From positions 1 through 37,189 of the IMG/VR virus record IMGVR_UViG_3300008119_001212: 37,189 nt of DNA, one strand, 5' to 3'. The notes beneath the pieces are model-generated. The model was not told where the DNA came from and searched no databases. It worked only from the letters and a program-made list of their open reading frames with translations. This stretch comes from a virus. The position numbers and the translations under genes were made by a program. This document shows, in pieces, positions 7,861 to 15,807 of the stretch; position 1 is the stretch's first letter, and each line of letters starts with the position of its first letter.

Positions 7861-8307
7861 TTATTTAGGTAATATACCAAGTTCTTCCAATGCGCCTATA
7901 AAATCGCGTTCTGGGAAATACTTCACATTTGCCATGTCCGGTCGATGAGTCATATACTCTCCCGGTTTACCTGGAATTGGATGGTTATGTCTATCTGCCT
8001 CTGGTATTTCAACTTGTTTTACTACTGCCCACCCCCAACTGTCTGCTGATGTTCCGCCAGCGTAAATCATACCAAGTTCATTTTTGATTAGGTTTGGGAA
8101 CCATACCAAACCGGTTTCAGGGTCTTTCCATGCTAGCTCTTTGTGTAGCTCAGGTAAAGTGGAAATGGTTTGCTCGTAGAATTCACTGCCTTCAGTTAAC
8201 AATGAATTGGAATAGAAACCACACGATAGAGATAGGTAATTGTATATACCTTTAGATACCTCTGTTTTGTAGCAAAGGTCCCCATTTGTTTTGGGGCAAT
8301 TGATTAT
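7861..8307 (-). CDS. Conserved hypothetical phage protein, start codon unclear
   Basis: The frame is open from 8307 to the stop at 7861 (about 148 residues). The C-terminal part (LTEGSEFYEQTISTLPELH onwards, then ELGMIYAGGTSADSWGWAV) looks like a conserved phage family of unknown function. The N-terminus NCPKTNGDLCYK with a later SCGF looks like a worn zinc ribbon, so coding probably begins well before the first in-frame TTG at 8202. No ATG exists in the open part. An ATG at 8322 in the same frame is followed four codons later by TAA. Initiation at ATA/ATC near 8305, at the TTG, or gene damage are all possible. Confidence 0.55.
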   Translation of the reverse strand: MINCPKTNGDLCYKTEVSKGIYNYLSLSCGFYSNSLLTEGSEFYEQTISTLPELHKELAWKDPETGLVWFPNLIKNELGMIYAGGTSADSWGWAVVKQVEIPEADRHNHPIPGKPGEYMTHRPDMANVKYFPERDFIGALEELGILPK

Positions 8308-8323
8308 TTAGTCGTTTTGCATA

Positions 8324-9616
8324 TTACTGTTCTATTTTTTTAAGTTTAGGTAAAGTCAACTGGATTTGCTTAACTGGTGCTGGGAACGTATCAAGTACGG
8401 ATTTGAATTTGTCTTTCATGTTCTCGAATGAAAAATTGTTTCTAGTGTGGTAACCCTGGCGTTTAGCTAACTCAGCATATTTCTTGTAATTACCAAATAC
8501 ATCCAAAATCACGTTTGATGCCTGTTGCATATCCACGCTAAACCAACTCGCTTCTTTCAAGAGCATAGTATTCGCTGCCGATGAATGGATAGGCGTTAAA
8601 TTACCGCTTAAAAGCGCAGTAAATTCAGGTTTCAAATAATCCAATTGCCCGCTCCATCCAGTGGTGATGATTGGTTTGTTTACGGTTGAAAATTCACACA
8701 ATGTGCGACCCCATCCCTCCCCTTTTGTTAGTGAAATCATACATTTCACTTTCGGGTGGTTGTACAATCGGTTTATTTCCTCATCGGTTAACTCACCATG
8801 CAACAAGTATACGTTTGGAAGTGTGGTTGCGTTTACGGTTTGTTTGATTGCGTGTATACGTTTAAGTATCTCTTCACGGTCAGTATAGGATGCTGAAACA
8901 GTTGTGGTTTTCAAGATAAGTGCAGGAGCATTTTTCTTGTTTTTGAATAATTCAAAAAATAACTTAAGTAGCAAACCAACATTTTTTCTGTCTTCACCGA
9001 TTGGTGTATTTCCTACCCACATTGAGTTGAATAAGTAGCAAAATTTTTCTGGAATCTCACCCAAACTAAATTCTTCTTCATCAACATCGTCTATGATTTT
9101 ATATGTGTTTAGATCAACTCCCTCAAGTAAAGTATCTCCTGGTTTAGTCCATTCGATCAAACCAACGTTTTGGTTTGTTTTCTGGTCTACTTTATGGAAT
9201 TTGCTTGAACGCAAAACATCAATTGTATGTTTTGATGAACCTAGCACTAAATTCATACGTTGACAACCTTCCACCCAATCAGCTGGAGCTATGGTTGATT
9301 CAATTCCTGCGGTAATTCCTACATTATATCCGCCTAAAGGCTGGAATTCACCTGGGATGGTGTGCATGAAGAAAAAATCAGGTTTGTATGTGATTTGTGA
9401 GGTAGGGAGGAAATATTCCTCCAAGAATTTCCACTCTGGGTTAACATCGATGAAATTGGTTGGGGTCTTACCCCAAGCACATGGGAGTATTTTGATATCC
9501 CATTCTTCTCCTTTCAATTCAATCAATGCTTTGGCTATGTTTCTTCCGCACGCCCCATATCCACTAAAAGTAGAAACTGGAGAGTACAGAATGCATGTAG
9601 GTTTGTTTGAGCTCAT
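8324..9616 (-). CDS. GT-B glycosyltransferase, family 4-like (430 aa)
   Basis: 430 residues. The N-terminal Rossmann half starts with CILYSPVSTFSGYGACGRNIAKAL. The C-terminal half holds the family signature TKGEGWGRTLCEFS near residue 290, followed by NKPIITTGWSGQLDYL, which corresponds to the donor-binding E-x7-E region of group 1 enzymes. Full length for the family. It ends two bases before the next frame's ATG-like start, so the pair is tightly linked. Sugar specificity unknown. Confidence 0.85.
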   Translation of the reverse strand: MSSNKPTCILYSPVSTFSGYGACGRNIAKALIELKGEEWDIKILPCAWGKTPTNFIDVNPEWKFLEEYFLPTSQITYKPDFFFMHTIPGEFQPLGGYNVGITAGIESTIAPADWVEGCQRMNLVLGSSKHTIDVLRSSKFHKVDQKTNQNVGLIEWTKPGDTLLEGVDLNTYKIIDDVDEEEFSLGEIPEKFCYLFNSMWVGNTPIGEDRKNVGLLLKLFFELFKNKKNAPALILKTTTVSASYTDREEILKRIHAIKQTVNATTLPNVYLLHGELTDEEINRLYNHPKVKCMISLTKGEGWGRTLCEFSTVNKPIITTGWSGQLDYLKPEFTALLSGNLTPIHSSAANTMLLKEASWFSVDMQQASNVILDVFGNYKKYAELAKRQGYHTRNNFSFENMKDKFKSVLDTFPAPVKQIQLTLPKLKKIEQ

Positions 9617-9625
9617 AACTTTGTT

Positions 9626-11047
9626 TTAGTAAATTAATTTAGTGTTTCTAGTTGTATCTGGAGTATACGAAGTAGCATTCACTAATTCAAACATTTCTCT
9701 AGGTACCCATGTATCAAACAATACATCAATTGCTTTGATGGCACGCTCACCCATGATTTCGCTTGTGAATCCAGCCTCGTTTAATGCCCATTCTCTACCT
9801 GCTAAACCTCTACGTTTTCTCTCACTTGGCTCAAGTGCATATACGTTGAATATTTGCTCTGCTGCATCTTCAGGATTACATCTGTCGCTGCTGATGTATG
9901 GTGTTTTAGGTGAACCCTGGATTGAAATATTTGATGGGAACACCGGGAATGCCCACTCACCATGGTTTTTGTATGTGCCGCGGTGGTTTGAAGGGAAATC
10001 TGCTGTAAAGTCTAACCATTCACCATTTTCGTTTTCAAATCGCATTTGATCTTGCATACCACCTTGAACGTTTGCGATGATTGGATTACCTGCAAGTATT
10101 GCTTCCGTGATAGATAACCCCCAACCCTCATTGTCGCTCAATAATATTTGCGCATCTGTTGAATTGTACAACAAGTTCATGGTTTCTGGTGAATTGCGGT
10201 CAGTTGAGAAATAAATGTTTGATTTATAATCAGCTAACAAATAATCTACTACCGCCACTAAATCCGTTCCATGGTCACTCACTGGTTCAGTGTGTAACAC
10301 AAATGCACATTTTTGTGCTTGCTCAGGTGTTAGTTTATCTAAAAATAAACGGAATGCTAACAATGCATCCGGAATTTGTTTGCGGCGCATGTTTCTGGAA
10401 TTGAAGAATAATGTAAAATCATATTCTTTTCCTTTGAATAATTTATTTTTGAACTCAACTAGCTCAGGTGTTGTTTTGTCTAACGGTTTAAACGTGTTGT
10501 GGTTTAGTCCGTGTGGTAGGTAGGATAGAAGGATTGGTGTGTTTCTATTTGCATCGTTACCGTTGAAATTGTCTATCGCGTTGTCTATGTCAGTGAATGG
10601 TATATCACCTAAAACTACCTTGTTTATGTTTTTGGTTTGTTTTGAAATAGCTAACAACATATCGCATGATTCATAATATGATTTATTAAAGATCGGATAT
10701 GGCACTGGGCTATCCCATATTTGAAGGTAAATCATTGGGACCTGTTTGCGAATCTCATTCTCAATAGCAAATAACCACTCATAGTATCTTGGGTCAGTCA
10801 CAAATAATATAGCATCAGGTTTCTCCGTTTTCAATAATGTGCGTATCAAATTAGCATCACCGTATCCACTTACCGGATACAAAAATGCACAAAAATTGTA
10901 GTGGTGGCATGTGTTTGTTACGAGTTCACGGGCAACAGTAGCTACCCCACTAAATACTCTAACTTAGATGTCGTCAGCGATGAGAAGAATCTTGCGACGG
11001 TATTCTTTCTCAACGTGACGACGAGTTGATTTTAAATTGTTCGACAT
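9626..11047 (-). pseudogene. GT-B glycosyltransferase gene with in-frame TAA and apparent internal deletion
   Basis: An ATG at 11047 opens a frame that gives MSNNLKSTRRHVEKEY then KILLIADDI, a typical start for this phage glycosyltransferase family. It meets TAA at 10964-10966. The same frame continues with VRVFSGVATVAREL, then HHYNFCAFLYPVSGYGD, and stays open to 9626. From memory of the family, about 40 residues are missing between HHYN and YPVSGYG. Two ATTTTTGT copies flank that junction. The C-terminal half is intact, with DNEGWGLSITEAI near the end as the donor motif. The only in-frame start for the long part is TTG (10882) or an internal ATG. Probably a pseudogene; readthrough or a truncated product is possible. 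Confidence 0.7.
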
Positions 11048-11076
11048 ATAACTGGTTTTGGTTTTAATTTTAACGG

Positions 11077-11087
11077 GAATATACTAA
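11077..11087 (-). promoter_or_regulatory. Promoter-like motif TTAGTATATTC
   Basis: Close match to the recurrent motif, 30 bases upstream of the ATG at 11047 of the disrupted glycosyltransferase. This supports 11047 as the ancestral start. Confidence 0.5.
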
Positions 11088-11088
11088 C

Positions 11089-11286
11089 CTATTTTAACCC
11101 ATCCAAGTTAAGGTCAGTATGATTGTGAATGCGTTTACGAAATTCCTCTTCTGTTAAGTAAAGATGCATGGTGCGCTCAGCTAATTTCTGGAAGCTGAAT
11201 TTTCTTTTGATACATTCAAGTCTAAATAATTCGAATAAGTCTTTGTCTACTTTTACGGATGTTAATTGTTGATTTTTCTCGCTCAT
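11089..11286 (-). CDS. Ribbon-helix-helix DNA-binding protein (65 aa)
   Basis: 65 residues. LTSVKVDKDLFELFRLECI fits a beta-strand followed by helix 1, and KRKFSFQKLAERTMHLYL fits helix 2, which is the Arc/MetJ/CopG ribbon-helix-helix layout. The tail TEEEFRKRIHNH is charged. Such proteins act as dimers on DNA, usually as repressors; this one may control nearby phage promoters. It is followed 2 bases later by the promoter-like motif of the disrupted glycosyltransferase. Confidence 0.7.
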   Translation of the reverse strand: MSEKNQQLTSVKVDKDLFELFRLECIKRKFSFQKLAERTMHLYLTEEEFRKRIHNHTDLNLDGLK

Positions 11287-11343
11287 GTTTTTGTATATTT
11301 TAGTGTCATATATACGTATGTAACAAGAATGGGAGATATATGG

Positions 11344-12024
11344 TTATATAATATTCCTCGATTTAATATAAAATTTAAATTCTTTTATCCCATCAGTTGC
11401 TTTAGCTTTAATAGGGATAGTATTTTCAGTTATTTTAACTGCTTCTGGGTCAATATAAAAGATTTCTCCTTTAAATCGCTCTACTAACCCAGCCGCCGGG
11501 TACACGCTTAATGATGTGCCTACAACAACTAATACATTTGCTTCAGATATAATGCGTTGAGCATAATTTAGATGATATGGCATCTCTCCAAACATAACTA
11601 CATTGTGTCTAAGTTGAGTGTTTGATTTAGGGTGAACATCTCCTGTGTTTATGTCAGTGTGACATGGTTCAACATGGTGATAGTTAATATCGCAACTCTC
11701 AAATATATTTCCATGCAAATGGATTACATTAGATGAACCTGCCTTCTCATGTAACTCGTCTATATTGGTTGTGATTACATGAACGTTGTGCTCATATTCT
11801 AAATATGCTATATCCAGGTGTGCTTGGTTTGGCTCGCACTTTTCTACAGTTGCTCTGACTTCATTGAAAAATGACAGGATTTTTTCTTTATGGTAAGGCC
11901 ACGCCCTAACATTACACACTATGTCTGGGTTGTATCGGTTCCAGATGCTGTTTTCTCCGGTTCTAAATGTAGGTATGCCGCTTTCTTCTGATATGCCAGC
12001 TCCGGTAAAAAATACTATGTTCAT
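11344..12024 (-). CDS. Sir2-family NAD-dependent deacylase (sirtuin)
   Basis: 226 residues. The NAD-binding start is FFTGAGISEESGIPTFR (residues 5-21). Then come ITTNIDELHEKAG (usually TQNID), the catalytic HLHGN with its His, MFGEMP, and VVGTSLSVYPAAGL. This is the full sirtuin motif order. The structural zinc Cys-X2-Cys pairs of most sirtuins are not visible, as in some short bacterial forms. Sirtuins remove acyl groups using NAD; in phage or defence settings Sir2 domains may instead consume NAD. The conserved deacylase motifs favour an enzyme acting on host or phage proteins. Its start overlaps the upstream gene by 4 bases. Confidence 0.88.
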   Translation of the reverse strand: MNIVFFTGAGISEESGIPTFRTGENSIWNRYNPDIVCNVRAWPYHKEKILSFFNEVRATVEKCEPNQAHLDIAYLEYEHNVHVITTNIDELHEKAGSSNVIHLHGNIFESCDINYHHVEPCHTDINTGDVHPKSNTQLRHNVVMFGEMPYHLNYAQRIISEANVLVVVGTSLSVYPAAGLVERFKGEIFYIDPEAVKITENTIPIKAKATDGIKEFKFYIKSRNII

Positions 12025-12287
12025 AATTTATGGTTAAAATATTCTACATATTTGTTTCTCACTCTCAGTCCCTGTTTATATGCGGTAAATGTAAAGCTTT
12101 CAGGGGAATCATCAAATACAACAGCAAATTGAGCTACCTCTTCCTCTGTAGCCTCGTTTAGTATTTTCAAATATTCTTCTTCTGTTATGTTGTATGCCAT
12201 TTTAGCTATATTATCGGCCATATCAAATAATGAGCAACTAGTTAAAGGGACTACATCTTTTTCTACTTCGGGTCTTAGTAATTTCAT
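12021..12287 (-). CDS. Hypothetical protein (88 aa)
   Basis: 88 residues, acidic in the middle, with NITEEEYLKILNEATEEEVAQF suggesting helices. No recognised domain. It starts 3 bases after the nuclease gene and overlaps the sirtuin start by 4 bases, so it is translated between them. Whether it partners with the sirtuin is unknown. Confidence 0.65.
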   Translation of the reverse strand: MKLLRPEVEKDVVPLTSCSLFDMADNIAKMAYNITEEEYLKILNEATEEEVAQFAVVFDDSPESFTFTAYKQGLRVRNKYVEYFNHKL

Positions 12288-12290
12288 AAC

Positions 12291-13235
12291 TTAATTATTA
12301 TATGTTGCGCTACATAGGTGTACACCATAAAAGGGACACCATTTACAATTGTCGTTTACTGTAGGTGTATGCTCTACTTTTTTGTATCCAGTTAAATCAA
12401 ATGCCTCGTTTATGAATGCATCGATTGATTGAGTGGCTTTGTTTAGTTTAACTTTGCCGGATGGAGGGGAAAATGTTTGAATGCGACGAATAACGAAATC
12501 CTCGCTTTCGAATAGTTTACGTTTCACAATGAAAAATTCAATTTCAATTTTGTCAATTGGATGATTGAATATCTCGGATATGAATTTCTTGTATAGAATG
12601 AGCTGGAATTGCTTGTTCTCGTCTTTTTTCTGTTTGTCTCCCCACGAATTAGTACTAGTTTTGATATCAATGATTTTGATTGTATCTGTTGGTTCATGGT
12701 ACATTACTACATCCAGGTAACCTTGATATACAACATTGGGTAGAGTTGGGTTTTGAATTTTGGTTACAGGTACTTCACACCCAACTAAATACCATCCACG
12801 TTTGGAGAAATGTTTTGTTTTGTTTTTGGCGAAATCACGGATGATGGCTATACCATCCTCGTAAAATTCACGCAATTGCTCTGGTGTGCAGAAATGCTGG
12901 TTACCGTTTTTCTTGTATTGAGTCTTGTATTCAGCGCGTAGCGCTTCTTCGAACATTTCTGATGTGTTGATGCGGTCCGCCTCGGTTGCGCTTTGCTCGT
13001 ACATTACGGTTAAGTAGTGCTGGATTACCTCGTGTATGGCAGTACCGAATACTGTGTGTATGGTTGAGCTAAATTGCTTGTGTCCCTCCACATAGTTTAA
13101 CGACCATTTCTTCGGACACTCGTTGTACATGGATAATTGCGAGTACGAAATGAGTTTCTCGTTTGCCCAGTCCATTTCCTTCTGTTTGTAGTTGCGGATG
13201 TCCTGTACAATTTGGGGTAGTTTCTTTTTAGCCAT
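12291..13235 (-). CDS. PD-(D/E)XK nuclease, RecB/Cas4-like with Fe-S cysteines
   Basis: 314 residues from the ATG at 13235 (MAKKKLPQ). A longer in-frame start at 13250 is TTG and lies inside the promoter motif, so I reject it. Motifs in order: YSQLSMYNECPKKW with one Cys, FGTAIHE with the motif I His, YQGYLDVV with the catalytic Asp, IIDIKTS as the Asp-x-Lys core, QFQLILYK as motif QxxxY, and CKWCPFYGVHLC near the end. The four cysteines fit the Fe-S cluster of Cas4, AddB and RecB-like exonucleases. It may act in recombination, end-processing or host DNA breakdown. Confidence 0.85.
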   Translation of the reverse strand: MAKKKLPQIVQDIRNYKQKEMDWANEKLISYSQLSMYNECPKKWSLNYVEGHKQFSSTIHTVFGTAIHEVIQHYLTVMYEQSATEADRINTSEMFEEALRAEYKTQYKKNGNQHFCTPEQLREFYEDGIAIIRDFAKNKTKHFSKRGWYLVGCEVPVTKIQNPTLPNVVYQGYLDVVMYHEPTDTIKIIDIKTSTNSWGDKQKKDENKQFQLILYKKFISEIFNHPIDKIEIEFFIVKRKLFESEDFVIRRIQTFSPPSGKVKLNKATQSIDAFINEAFDLTGYKKVEHTPTVNDNCKWCPFYGVHLCSATYNN

Positions 13236-13240
13236 AATCG

Positions 13241-13251
13241 GAATATACAAA
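13241..13251 (-). promoter_or_regulatory. Promoter-like motif TTTGTATATTC, very close to the start codon
   Basis: Exact copy of the motif only 5 bases upstream of the ATG at 13235. If TATATT acts as a -10 element, the mRNA would start at or near the start codon, giving a nearly leaderless transcript. Confidence 0.55.
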
Positions 13252-13278
13252 GAAAGCCTGGCAGAGCCAAGCTTTTTA
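13252..13278 (-). terminator. Intrinsic terminator (repeated type)
   Basis: Coding strand GCTTGGC, 3-base loop, GCCAGGC, then TTTCTTTG leading into the next promoter motif. It follows the gene at 13300-13551. Confidence 0.65.
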
Positions 13279-13299
13279 AGTATTTTATGTAGTACTGGG

Positions 13300-13551
13300 T
13301 TATTTAATTATACCCGCACGCACTTGGAATAGTTTGCGCATTTCTGCTATTTGTTCCGATTGTCCCACAATAGAATCATATGATTCCATACCCAAACATT
13401 CACCTTCAGTGCTTAAACTGATTGCACGTTCAGCAACATTGTGTAAGTCCATATCTGTTTTCGCGTCTTCTCTAGCGTATTCTAATAGACGGATGAATAA
13501 CGGAACGTCTACGGTAATTGTGTCTTTTGGATTCATGTTTTCTAATTCCAT
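13300..13551 (-). CDS. Hypothetical protein (83 aa)
   Basis: 83 residues. ITVDVPLFIRLLEYAREDAK near residues 12-31 followed by LHNVAERAISLS looks like a short, mostly helical protein of a kind I associate with phages, function unknown. It overlaps the upstream 56-residue gene by 10 bases and precedes a terminator. Confidence 0.7.
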   Translation of the reverse strand: MELENMNPKDTITVDVPLFIRLLEYAREDAKTDMDLHNVAERAISLSTEGECLGMESYDSIVGQSEQIAEMRKLFQVRAGIIK

Positions 13552-13712
13552 AATGTTTTTTCAATATCTTTTTTCCAAATTTGTTTCATGCGACCTCTAG
13601 TTAAAAAGTCACACATATCTTCCCACCAATTTATGTAACCTTTTCTAGGATGTACATCTATTTTCCAAGGTTTACCTCCTTTAATTTTCTTTTCTCTTCC
13701 GTAAGGTTTCAT
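13542..13712 (-). CDS. Small basic protein (56 aa)
   Basis: ATG at 13712, TAG at 13542-13544. The protein starts MKPYGREKKIKGGKPWKIDV and has the motif GYINWWEDMCDFLTRGRMKQ. It is rich in Lys, Arg and Trp and looks like a short conserved phage protein of unknown role, perhaps binding nucleic acid. The start overlaps the stop of the upstream 52-residue gene by 4 bases, and its end overlaps the next gene by 10 bases. Four consecutive small genes are therefore chained. Confidence 0.65.
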   Translation of the reverse strand: MKPYGREKKIKGGKPWKIDVHPRKGYINWWEDMCDFLTRGRMKQIWKKDIEKTLWN

Positions 13713-13867
13713 TTTTTCCAATAGTTTACGGCTATTTCCACAGCATCTTTTAATTGTTCAATCAACCCATCTACTTTTGCCTTTTCAGCAGGATCGATTT
13801 CGTTCTCGTTTAGTGTGTTTTTGAACTCTAAATCTTCGAATTTGATTTTAGTATAATCTGGTTTCAT
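13709..13867 (-). CDS. Small hypothetical protein (52 aa)
   Basis: ATG at 13867, TGA at 13709-13711. The protein starts MKPDYTKIKFEDLEFKNTLN and ends VEIAVNYWKK, with a mostly helical charged middle. It shares the MKP start with the next gene but not the remainder. Accepted because it exactly fills the gap and overlaps the next start by 4 bases. Function unknown. Confidence 0.6.
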   Translation of the reverse strand: MKPDYTKIKFEDLEFKNTLNENEIDPAEKAKVDGLIEQLKDAVEIAVNYWKK

Positions 13868-13878
13868 ATATATAAATA

Positions 13879-14220
13879 TTAGCGGGGAGTGTATTCTTGC
13901 AACTTGCGCTCAAAGTCTCTCAATGCACCCGCCATCTCGTATGACTTAATTGCAACTGCAATTTTTTTAAGTTGTTTTACATCGCACAATAATTCATTGT
14001 GTATAGTTTCCATTTTCTGCAGATACAGGATACCATCCATTAATTCCTCACGCAAATGTGTAATGTAGTTTGGGAAGGTCAAGTCTTCACGTTCCAGTCC
14101 AACACCATATTTTTCACGTCCAAATTGTGCGCGTTCGATGAATTTGTCTATGACTGAATCAACAACATGGTCTGTTGATGGGATGGTGCGGTTATTTTGT
14201 TTTTTGGGGTTTTCTTGCAT
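13879..14220 (-). CDS. MazG-like all-alpha NTP pyrophosphohydrolase
   Basis: 113 residues. RAQFGREKYGVGLEREDL followed by HLREELMDGILYLQKM gives the paired helix pattern (EE-x2-D) of phage all-alpha nucleotide pyrophosphohydrolases. The tail IAVAIKSYEMAGALRDFERKL resembles the UvrB/UvrC (UVR) interaction motif, a short helical hairpin. Typical members cleave non-canonical or dATP/dGTP-type nucleotides to the monophosphate. It overlaps the clamp-loader small subunit gene by 29 bases, placing it in the replication transcript. Substrate unknown. Confidence 0.6.
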   Translation of the reverse strand: MQENPKKQNNRTIPSTDHVVDSVIDKFIERAQFGREKYGVGLEREDLTFPNYITHLREELMDGILYLQKMETIHNELLCDVKQLKKIAVAIKSYEMAGALRDFERKLQEYTPR

Positions 14221-14617
14221 TTTTTTCAGGTTTGGTGTTGTCTATGCCCATTTTCAATAGTATTTCGTTCACTCCGGTTTTCCCCAACAATGCCATATAC
14301 TCTACAGCATCGCTTAAACTACATTCGTAGTAGCGAGCGATATGCTCTGCTTCGGGTGGGGTGGAGGTTTTGGTTTTGCCAACCCATTTCAACCACACTT
14401 TGCGTTTTGGAATCAAATTACAGTATGCTGTGTAGATGTACTTTTTCTGGTCGTGTGGTATTTTTTGAACGTAATTGGCTAACTCAATGTAGTCCACATT
14501 CATGGATATGAATTTGTGTATCATGTATGTCTGGAAAGTGCCCCAGTCATTTTCATCGAATGAAGATGCTGGGGATTTTTTTACAGTGATTTGCTCAAGC
14601 CAATCGAATAGGGTCAT
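14192..14617 (-). CDS. gp62: Clamp loader small subunit, T4 gp62-like
   Basis: 141 residues from ATG at 14617 (MTLFDWLEQITVKK). A longer open frame reaches 14740 but its first ~41 residues overlap the upstream gene and read as noise. The middle QTYMIHKFISMNVDYIELAN and the later AYCNLIPKRKVWLKWVGK match the gp62 pattern: a helix bundle, then the conserved basic PxxKR..KW. It joins gp44-like ATPase to load the sliding clamp. The order clamp, loader ATPase, gp62 follows the T4-like order. The start is just after the stop of the 76-residue gene. Confidence 0.75.
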   Translation of the reverse strand: MTLFDWLEQITVKKSPASSFDENDWGTFQTYMIHKFISMNVDYIELANYVQKIPHDQKKYIYTAYCNLIPKRKVWLKWVGKTKTSTPPEAEHIARYYECSLSDAVEYMALLGKTGVNEILLKMGIDNTKPEKNARKPQKTK

Positions 14618-14618
14618 A

Positions 14619-14849
14619 TTACAATGAATAGTCTTTGTATTCGTCACGTAACTCGTGTGGTAATGAATCGACAATGATTTTCTTTGATTCGATATCGTAG
14701 AATACGGGAATCGGAACCAAAGCGTCTTCGTCTTGTCCAAGAATGAACTTGGATATTTTACGTAAAATGTACCCTTGTTGGAAGATTACACCTCCGTCAA
14801 AACCTTCAACTGATGTCGAATTTTTTAAGTCAATTTGTGGTTGTTGCAT
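14619..14849 (-). CDS. Hypothetical protein between clamp-loader genes (76 aa)
   Basis: 76 residues. GGVIFQQGYILRKISKFILG in the first half and PIPVFYDIESKKIIVDSLP in the second suggest a small beta-rich fold. It lies between the two clamp-loader subunit genes with 1- and 13-base spacing, so it is co-expressed with the replisome. I do not recognise it. It is not RegA, which is larger and different in sequence. Confidence 0.65.
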   Translation of the reverse strand: MQQPQIDLKNSTSVEGFDGGVIFQQGYILRKISKFILGQDEDALVPIPVFYDIESKKIIVDSLPHELRDEYKDYSL

Positions 14850-14862
14850 TGTTTATTTGTGT

Positions 14863-15780
14863 TTATATGGTTTCTAAAATACGGGCTATACATGCAAAGA
14901 AGCATATCTCTTTGTCGATCACGCTCGCACTCTGGAATATATGTTCGTTTATTGTGATGATCACGAGTCCTTCGTTTCCAGGTGCATATTTTTCTATGTC
15001 AGTGTATAGCTTTTTGTACAAGCTGTCAAAATCGCTCACCTCACTGTCCGCCACTAACTTACGGATTTCACCGAATGTTTTCGAGTGTTTTTTGGATAAC
15101 AATTGAATTAAATTGTTTTCAGTGTCTGAGTCATTGGTTAATGTTTGGGACAGCGCAAGTTTATTGTCTATAACGTGTTTTTGCACGTTGTTGATAATAC
15201 GACGCAAATCAGGATAGTACGCGTTTATAATCGCAGCTACGTCGCTGATTTCGTACTGTATGTTTTCAGTGTTGAGTATGTTTACTATGTGTTTAGCTAC
15301 GTGTTTTTTGCTTGGGGGTTTCAAATTGTAGTCCTCCAAACGCGAACGCAACGGTTCAATTAAACGTTCTGGGTAATTACCGGTTAATATGAATCGTGTG
15401 TTTAAGCTATATGTTTCGATCATGTTTAGTAGCAACACTTGACCCGCTTGTAGGATATGGGTTGCTTCATCCAGTATGACGATTTTGGGTGCGCTTTTGA
15501 ATGACATTACGGATACGAATGGGAGTATCTCGTTTTTGATGTCCTCGATACCACGTTTATCTGTAGCGTTGATCATGATGTAGTCACAGTCAATGTTGCG
15601 AGCGATGATTTTCGCTAGGGTGGTTTTACCAGATCCTGGTTTACCATGCAAAAATAGGTGCGGTATGTTTTGTTGCTCAATCCAACCCTCTACTTTTTGT
15701 TTGAATGTATCGTCGCATACATAGCCCTCTAATGTTGATGGCCTGTGTTTCTCGTTCATTACATAGTGTTCTGTTTGCAT
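14863..15780 (-). CDS. gp44: Clamp loader ATPase, T4 gp44-like (AAA+)
   Basis: 305 residues. Walker A is GKPGSGKT (46-53), Walker B is VILDEAT (101-107), sensor 1 is FILTGNYPERL, and an arginine-finger-like segment LRSRLEDYNL follows near residue 150. The sensor 2 region contains PDLRRIINNVQ. This order matches RFC/gp44 clamp-loader subunits, which open the clamp with ATP. A promoter motif 16 bases upstream and a terminator before it show it opens a transcript together with gp62-like protein. Confidence 0.88.
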   Translation of the reverse strand: MQTEHYVMNEKHRPSTLEGYVCDDTFKQKVEGWIEQQNIPHLFLHGKPGSGKTTLAKIIARNIDCDYIMINATDKRGIEDIKNEILPFVSVMSFKSAPKIVILDEATHILQAGQVLLLNMIETYSLNTRFILTGNYPERLIEPLRSRLEDYNLKPPSKKHVAKHIVNILNTENIQYEISDVAAIINAYYPDLRRIINNVQKHVIDNKLALSQTLTNDSDTENNLIQLLSKKHSKTFGEIRKLVADSEVSDFDSLYKKLYTDIEKYAPGNEGLVIITINEHIFQSASVIDKEICFFACIARILETI

Positions 15781-15796
15781 AACTTATTTTTGAGTG

Positions 15797-15807
15797 GAAT
15801 ATACAGA
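15797..15807 (-). promoter_or_regulatory. Promoter-like motif TCTGTATATTC
   Basis: Near-consensus copy 16 bases upstream of the clamp-loader ATPase ATG (15780). Confidence 0.55.

Noticed and set aside
8300-11047. Use of an alternative genetic code with TAA as sense
   Set aside because: TAA ends many intact genes here, including groL; two anomalous TAAs in one region fit mutation or assembly error better.
13236-13250. TTG start for the RecB/Cas4-like nuclease, and similar TTG/GTG starts for queD (28049) and the transglycosylase (32063)
   Set aside because: These codons are part of the GTATATTC promoter-like motif; an in-frame ATG lies just downstream in each case.
14618-14740. N-terminal extension of the gp62-like protein
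   Set aside because: It overlaps the upstream 76-residue gene and reads as unrelated sequence; the ATG at 14617 gives the family's normal length.
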